From JAMXLO01 sp964427005 (GTDB taxonomy: Bacteria > Pseudomonadota > Alphaproteobacteria > Acetobacterales > Acetobacteraceae): 25,033 nt of DNA. This document shows positions 21,188 through 25,033 of the stretch, one piece after another. Every line of letters starts with the position of its first letter. Position 1 is the first letter of the stretch. The stretch is from positions 1 through 25,033 of the forward strand of contig CAYRTL010000081.1 of NCBI GenBank assembly GCA_964427005.1, in the 5' to 3' direction. The notes under the pieces were generated by a model. It was not told where the DNA came from. It saw only the letters and a list, made by a program, of their open reading frames with translations, and did no database searches. The position numbers were made by a program, and so were the translations under genes.

Positions 21188-23452
21188 ATGAAACTGCCGC
21201 CACCGCGGCGCCTGCTCCTGCTTATCATTCTGGTTGGCCTGATTGCCGGCTTCCTGTTGGGCAGCATGGCCTGGGTTGCGGCGGCAATCCTTGTCGCCCT
21301 TGTCGTTCTGGCCGACGTCGTTCGCAGCCTGCGGCGAGGTGTGGTGGGCGTCGATGTCATTGCCTTGCTTGCCATCATCGGCGCGCTGGCACTCGGCGAG
21401 GACCTGGCCGCGATCATTATCGCGCTCATGGTCGCTGGTGGCGGCGCGTTGGAGGAATTCGCCCAGAGCCGCGCGCGGCGGGAGCTGGCCGCCCTGATCG
21501 ATCGCAGTCCGCGCAACGCCCATCGGCAGGAGGCAGGTCGCATCCTCGACGTGCCGCTCAACGCAGTGCGTCCAGACGACATGCTGCTAATCAAACCGGG
21601 GGAGATTGTTCCGGTGGATGGCATCGTCGCAGCCGACGCCGCGACGCTCGATGAATCGGCGCTGACGGGCGAGCCGGTCCCGGTGACACGAGGCCAGGGC
21701 GAATCCATCCGCAGCGGCGTGATGAACGCCGATGGTCCCTTCACTCTCCGTGCCTCGGCCACAGCTGAACACAGCACCTATGCCGCGGTGGTGCGCCTGG
21801 TGCGGGCAGCGGAGCAGAACCGCCCACCGCTGGTGCGGCTCGCCGATCGCTGGGCACTCTGGTTTCTGTTCATCACACTGGCGCTCGCCGCAGGCGCGTG
21901 GTGGCTTACCGGCGACGCCGTGCGTGCGCTGGCCGTACTGGTGGTGGCTACTCCCTGCCCGCTTATTCTCGCGGCACCTGTCGCGCTGATCAGCGGTGTC
22001 TCTCGCGCGGCCCGCCGCGGGATCATCGTGAAGGATCCAGGTGTTCTGGAACGCCTGGCTCGCATACGCACTGCGTTGTTCGACAAGACCGGCACACTGA
22101 CCACGGGAACGCCGCGGGTTACCGGCGTAGAGGCACTCGACGGATTCGATCCTGACGAGGTGCTGCGTTTCGCTGCTTCGCTGGCGCAGGTGTCGCAGCA
22201 CGTGGTGGCCGCCGCGATAGTGATGGCGGCACGCAGCTTCGGGTTGGAATTGACGCTGCCAAGCGATGTGGAGGAGATCGCAGGGGGTGGCTTGGCGGGC
22301 GCGGTTGATGGCAAGCGCGTCGTGATCGGCAGCGCGGGACTGCTGGAGGCTGTCGGTATCGCGCCACCCGCCGAAGGCAGCGTGGCCAGAATGGCGGCGG
22401 CGGCGTCCTCTGCCGCATGGGTCGCGGTAGAAGGCCGCATCGCGGGTGTGCTGCTTTTGGCTGATCGGATCAGGCCGGAAACGCCCCGTGCGCTGCGGGT
22501 GCTGCGCCGGGCCGGCGTTACGCGGCTGGTCATGATCAGCGGCGATCGGCCCTCGACGGCCGAGGCGGTTGCATCGGCTGTCGGTCTGGATGCGGTGCAC
22601 GCCGAACTCACTCCAGCGGGAAAGATCGAGGTCGTGCGGACGGAGCGTGCGACGGCGCCGACCATGATGGCCGGCGACGGCATCAATGACGCACCTGCGC
22701 TCGCCGCGGCGGATGTCGGCGTGGCTATGGGCGCACGGGGCGCCACCTCTGCTGCGGAAGCCGCCGACGTGGTGTTGCTGGTTGATCGGCTGGACCGCGT
22801 CGCAGACGCTGTCCTCATCGCGATCCGCACGCGCGGGATAGCATTGCAGTCGATCCTCGCCGGCATGGCGCTATCGGCCGCGGGCATGATCGCTGCTGCA
22901 TTCGGCTATTTGCCGCCCGTCGCCGGGGCGCTCGTGCAGGAAGCGATCGACGTCGCAGTTATCCTGAACGCGCTGCGCGCACTCACTGGAGTGGCTGGAC
23001 CGAAGCCACTGACGGATCGCATGGCTGTTGATCGCGTTGTGGAAGAACACGCAAGGTTACGCTCTCTGCTCGATCGCATGCGGCGCACCGCCGACAGGAT
23101 GCAGCAGCCCGCCCGGCATCCAATTGGGGAACTGCGGACCATCAATACCGCATTGAGCAGCTTGCTCTTGCCACACCAGTTGGCCGAGGAGCAGGCGGTG
23201 TTTCCGGAACTCGCGGATCGTTTGGGTGGCCGCGATCCGTTGGGAGCCATGAACCGTATGCACGAGGAGATAACGCATCTTACGAGCCGCTTTGCCGCGC
23301 TGGTTGGTGGATTGTCCGATGCGAACGCTTCAGAGGGCGAGGCCCGGGAGGTGCGGCGGCTGCTCTATGCGCTGGACGCGATCATCACGCTGCATCTTGC
23401 AGCCGAGGAGGAACTGCTGTCGCAAGTGGAGGACCTGCCGGCGCGCACCTGA
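21188..23452 (+). CDS. P1B-type (P1B-5-like) metal-transporting ATPase with C-terminal hemerythrin-like domain
   Basis: 754-residue inner-membrane pump. ATPase part: no N-terminal metal-binding domain; hydrophobic N-terminus (about 8-45); actuator TGE at 160-162; TM4 metal-site motif TPCP (255-258); phosphorylation motif DKTGT (299-303, Asp299); SQHV (336-339) at the place of the usual SEHP; GDGIND (496-501). The TPC core and the QEAIDVAVILNALR helix (584-597) fit the P1B-5 group linked to Ni/Fe/Co. From about 612 on there is a four-helix HHE/hemerythrin pattern: His621 (EEHARL), His663 and Glu667 (HxxxE), His692 and His697, His736 (LHLAAEEE) and nearby Glu741, enough ligands for a diiron centre. 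P1B-5 ATPases with hemerythrin tails are described in the literature (for example from Acidothermus). The metal transported here is not proven. Confidence 0.93.
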   Translation: MKLPPPRRLLLLIILVGLIAGFLLGSMAWVAAAILVALVVLADVVRSLRRGVVGVDVIALLAIIGALALGEDLAAIIIALMVAGGGALEEFAQSRARRELAALIDRSPRNAHRQEAGRILDVPLNAVRPDDMLLIKPGEIVPVDGIVAADAATLDESALTGEPVPVTRGQGESIRSGVMNADGPFTLRASATAEHSTYAAVVRLVRAAEQNRPPLVRLADRWALWFLFITLALAAGAWWLTGDAVRALAVLVVATPCPLILAAPVALISGVSRAARRGIIVKDPGVLERLARIRTALFDKTGTLTTGTPRVTGVEALDGFDPDEVLRFAASLAQVSQHVVAAAIVMAARSFGLELTLPSDVEEIAGGGLAGAVDGKRVVIGSAGLLEAVGIAPPAEGSVARMAAAASSAAWVAVEGRIAGVLLLADRIRPETPRALRVLRRAGVTRLVMISGDRPSTAEAVASAVGLDAVHAELTPAGKIEVVRTERATAPTMMAGDGINDAPALAAADVGVAMGARGATSAAEAADVVLLVDRLDRVADAVLIAIRTRGIALQSILAGMALSAAGMIAAAFGYLPPVAGALVQEAIDVAVILNALRALTGVAGPKPLTDRMAVDRVVEEHARLRSLLDRMRRTADRMQQPARHPIGELRTINTALSSLLLPHQLAEEQAVFPELADRLGGRDPLGAMNRMHEEITHLTSRFAALVGGLSDANASEGEAREVRRLLYALDAIITLHLAAEEELLSQVEDLPART

Positions 23453-23490
23453 CGCTTGACGTGGTGCATCCGATCCGCTCAATCGGATAC

Positions 23491-24411
23491 ATGCGGTTTG
23501 TGATCATGGGGGCCGGTGGCCTCGGCGGCTATTTCGGTGCGCGCCTCGCGGCGGGCGGTCATGATGTGGCCTTCGTCGCACGCGGCGCTCATCTCGCGGC
23601 AATGCGCAAAGATGGACTGCGCGTGCACAGCGCGCGCGGCGATCTGCATCTGCGCGATGTGGTCGCGACCGACGACCCATCGACGCTGGATCCCGCAGAT
23701 GTCGTGATGATCGCGGTCAAGCTGTGGGACACGGAAGCCGCCGCGGAAGCGGTGAGGCCCCTGGTGCGGCCTGGCACGGCAGTCGTCTCATTCCAGAACG
23801 GTGTCAGCAAGGATGAGGTGCTGACGCGCGTCCTTGGCCGCGATGCGGTCATTGGCGGTGTCGGCCAGATCGGTGTCGTCATCGAAAGCCCGGGCGTGAT
23901 CAAGCACACCGGCACCATGGCAAAGCTGATCTTTGGCGAGCTGGACAACCGGCGGACCGCGCGGGTCGAAGCGTTCCTTGCCGCATGTACGGACGCCGGT
24001 ATCGACGCGGAGATCCCCGAGGATATCAATCTCGCGATCTGGCAGAAGTTCGCCTTCCTGGTCCCGATGTCGGCGTGTACTGCCAGCATGCGATCGACAA
24101 TCGGACCGATCCGGGCCCATCCGCAGACGCGCAGGTTCCTGATGGACATCACGCAGGAGGTTGTTGCGGTCGGGCGCAAGCTGGGCGTGAACCTGCCGGC
24201 GGATTTCGCCGAGCAACGGATGGCGTTCATCGACACGCTGCCAGCCGAGATGACTGCGTCGATGCAAGGCGACCTTGCCCGCGGAAACCGACTGGAGCTG
24301 CCGTGGCTCAGCGGCAAAGTGGTTGAACTGGGGGAGATGCTCGGATTGCCGACGCCGCTCAACCGTGCAGTGGCCGACATCCTGGCGTTGTATGTGAACG
24401 GGAAACCGTAA
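23491..24411 (+). CDS. ketopantoate reductase family protein (PanE/ApbA-like)
   Basis: NADPH-dependent 2-dehydropantoate 2-reductase family, 306 residues from the ATG at 23491, which starts directly at the Rossmann strand (MRFVIMGAGGLGGYFG). A GTG at 23461 would add ten residues. Family residues seen: AVKLWDTEAA (Lys), SFQNGVSKDE (Asn), NLAIWQKFAFLVPMSACT with the catalytic-type Lys, and GNRLELPWLSGKVVELG with the Glu. It could make pantoate for coenzyme A, but many paralogues act on other 2-oxo acids. It follows the ATPase by 38 nt on the same strand. Its ribosome site is weak. Confidence 0.88.
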   Translation: MRFVIMGAGGLGGYFGARLAAGGHDVAFVARGAHLAAMRKDGLRVHSARGDLHLRDVVATDDPSTLDPADVVMIAVKLWDTEAAAEAVRPLVRPGTAVVSFQNGVSKDEVLTRVLGRDAVIGGVGQIGVVIESPGVIKHTGTMAKLIFGELDNRRTARVEAFLAACTDAGIDAEIPEDINLAIWQKFAFLVPMSACTASMRSTIGPIRAHPQTRRFLMDITQEVVAVGRKLGVNLPADFAEQRMAFIDTLPAEMTASMQGDLARGNRLELPWLSGKVVELGEMLGLPTPLNRAVADILALYVNGKP

Positions 24412-24579
24412 CCTCACGGCGAAGCGCGCGGAGAATTTCGTTCAGCGAGCGATTCGGAGCCATTACGCCCACATTTTCATCACAATTACGGAATGTTAAT
24501 GACCTTGAGATTATGGAATGGTTTCGCAAGCAATTCCCGCTTCCATCAAACACTTATCCATCAACTCTGAGGAAATGCA

Positions 24580-24599
24580 TCGGAACAGAAGTGTTCCGA
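24580..24599. other. perfect inverted repeat in AT-rich spacer
   Basis: TCGGAACA (24580-24587), loop GAAG, TGTTCCGA (24592-24599): 8-bp perfect arms. It may be an operator or an RNA hairpin. No protein can be named. Confidence 0.45.
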
Positions 24600-24635
24600 C
24601 TGAACAATCGTTCATTTCCATGATTCAAAAGCTTG

Positions 24636-24659
24636 CCTCACGGGAGCGTGAGGGGCTTT
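24636..24659 (+). terminator. possible hairpin terminator before the last gene
   Basis: CCTCACG (24636-24642), loop GGAG, CGTGAGG (24647-24653), followed after GGC by TTT. The stem is perfect but short and the T-run weak. It could end transcription from the ketopantoate-reductase side or be part of a small RNA. Confidence 0.35.
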
Positions 24660-24715
24660 GATCACGGGCACGTGAAGGCCTTCCATCCGACGTTTCAGGG
24701 GGATCGGAGTTTTCA

Positions 24716-25033
24716 ATGCAAACGCCGCAGATTACGCCCAATGTGCCGACCGGACTCGCCTTTGAAATTGCCGACCTGATGCTGTTGCAGGGCTGGGCGG
24801 AATTCCACGACATCCAGATGATCGTTGAGCTCGACCACTGTGTCGAAGGCGAGGAATACGAGGAAGTTATCGCATTCTATGCGAAAGACAGCCAGCTCCG
24901 GCGCTGGATCGTTTGGCGCGGTGCTCACGAAATCGTCGTGCAGCCTCTTATCGGTCGGAGCTGCCGGTTCGGCACGGTGGCCGAAGCATTGGAGAGCCTG
25001 ATCCCCAGCCGAGCCGACCGGCCGCTCTGTTAG
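24716..25033 (+). CDS. hypothetical protein of 105 residues
   Basis: The ATG at 24716 is preceded by GGGGGATCGGAG at good spacing, and the frame ends in TAG at the last base of the window. The protein is acidic and soluble-looking: LMLLQGWAEFHDIQMIVELDHCVEGEEYEEVIAFYAKDSQLRRW, then IVWRGAHEIVVQPLIGR and a final helix (VAEALESLIP). No signal or membrane segment and no family I recognise. The pattern of alternating beta strands and a terminal helix suggests a small alpha/beta fold. It stands alone after a 304-bp spacer. Confidence 0.65.
   Translation: MQTPQITPNVPTGLAFEIADLMLLQGWAEFHDIQMIVELDHCVEGEEYEEVIAFYAKDSQLRRWIVWRGAHEIVVQPLIGRSCRFGTVAEALESLIPSRADRPLC

Larger units (their letters stand above)
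24412..24715. other. 304-bp non-coding spacer, comparatively AT-rich
   Basis: No convincing gene on either strand. From about 24460 to 24635 the composition is visibly richer in A/T than the rest of the window (for example TTTTCATCACAATTACGGAATGTTAATG). It holds two hairpins, listed separately. It could be the control region of the 105-residue gene, a small RNA locus or recently acquired DNA; nothing decides between these. Confidence 0.6.

Noticed and set aside
20908..21777. Long N-terminal extension of the DUF4239 frame
   Set aside because: It is a low-complexity Ser/Arg/Thr-rich read-through antisense to the small membrane protein and ATPase; the ATG at 20907 has a strong ribosome site and starts the first helix.
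21778..22887. Minus-strand 369-codon Ala/Ser/Thr-rich frame opposite the ATPase
   Set aside because: Low-complexity shadow of the P-type ATPase reading frame.
24359..24553. Minus-strand 64-codon frame overlapping the end of the ketopantoate-reductase-like gene
   Set aside because: No ribosome site or recognisable family, and it overlaps a real gene antisense; not enough support.
1..25033. CRISPR array, insertion sequence, prophage or defence island
   Set aside because: No regularly spaced repeats, transposase, integrase or phage genes are seen; the Uma2 gene alone does not make a defence locus.

Overview
This GC-rich window has short, tightly packed genes and reads as chromosomal DNA of an alphaproteobacterium, most likely of the Rhodospirillales/Acetobacteraceae type. 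The reasons are the paired PII genes in a glnB-glnA / glnK-amtB arrangement, the large liv-type uptake operon, the CoA-linked catabolic genes, and short intergenic palindromes of the CATGCCGGGG...CCCCGGCATG kind common in that class. Genus placement is inference only. A run of 100 N (11821-11920) shows the assembly is a draft scaffold. There is no phage, transposase, CRISPR or toxin module.

Layout. (1) 9-1256: PhzS-like FAD monooxygenase, divergent from a 90-residue cysteine-containing exported protein (1361-1633). (2) 1684-6466, minus strand: a complete branched-chain-amino-acid-type ABC operon in the order binding protein, LivH, LivM, LivG, LivF. Two of its junctions are invaded by REP-like palindromes. 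The livH-livM one carries a 28-bp direct duplication that creates a 33-codon bridging ORF. (3) 6524-9543, minus strand: PLP aminotransferase, tRNA-His(GTG), mobA, nadX-like aspartate dehydrogenase and a small membrane protein, closely spaced and probably largely co-transcribed. (4) 9691-15148, plus strand: a nitrogen-assimilation block with a sigma-54-type promoter, glnB, glnA, a strong terminator, the assembly gap, glnK, amtB, a terminator hairpin, and a BBP2-type outer-membrane porin. (5) 15191-20048, minus strand: enoyl-CoA hydratase, ThDP-dependent acetolactate-synthase-family enzyme, 3-hydroxyacyl-CoA dehydrogenase and SDR, with a plus-strand Uma2-family nuclease gene wedged in the middle. 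(6) 20128-23452: a DUF4239 membrane protein divergent from a small one-helix membrane protein and a P1B-5-type metal ATPase that ends in a hemerythrin-like diiron domain. (7) 23491-25033: ketopantoate-reductase-family protein, a comparatively AT-rich 304-bp spacer with two hairpins, and an unrecognised 105-residue protein.

How the parts fit. The glnBA/glnK-amtB block is a nitrogen-control unit: PII proteins report glutamine and 2-oxoglutarate status, glutamine synthetase assimilates ammonium, and GlnK gates AmtB. The porin may supply the outer-membrane step. The liv-type transporter, the monooxygenase and the CoA enzymes suggest uptake and oxidation of organic acids or amino-acid-like substrates, but the substrates cannot be read from sequence. 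The most notable observations are the ATPase-hemerythrin fusion with its abutting small membrane protein, the REP insertion that rebuilt the livH-livM coupling, and the nuclease gene splitting a catabolic cluster.
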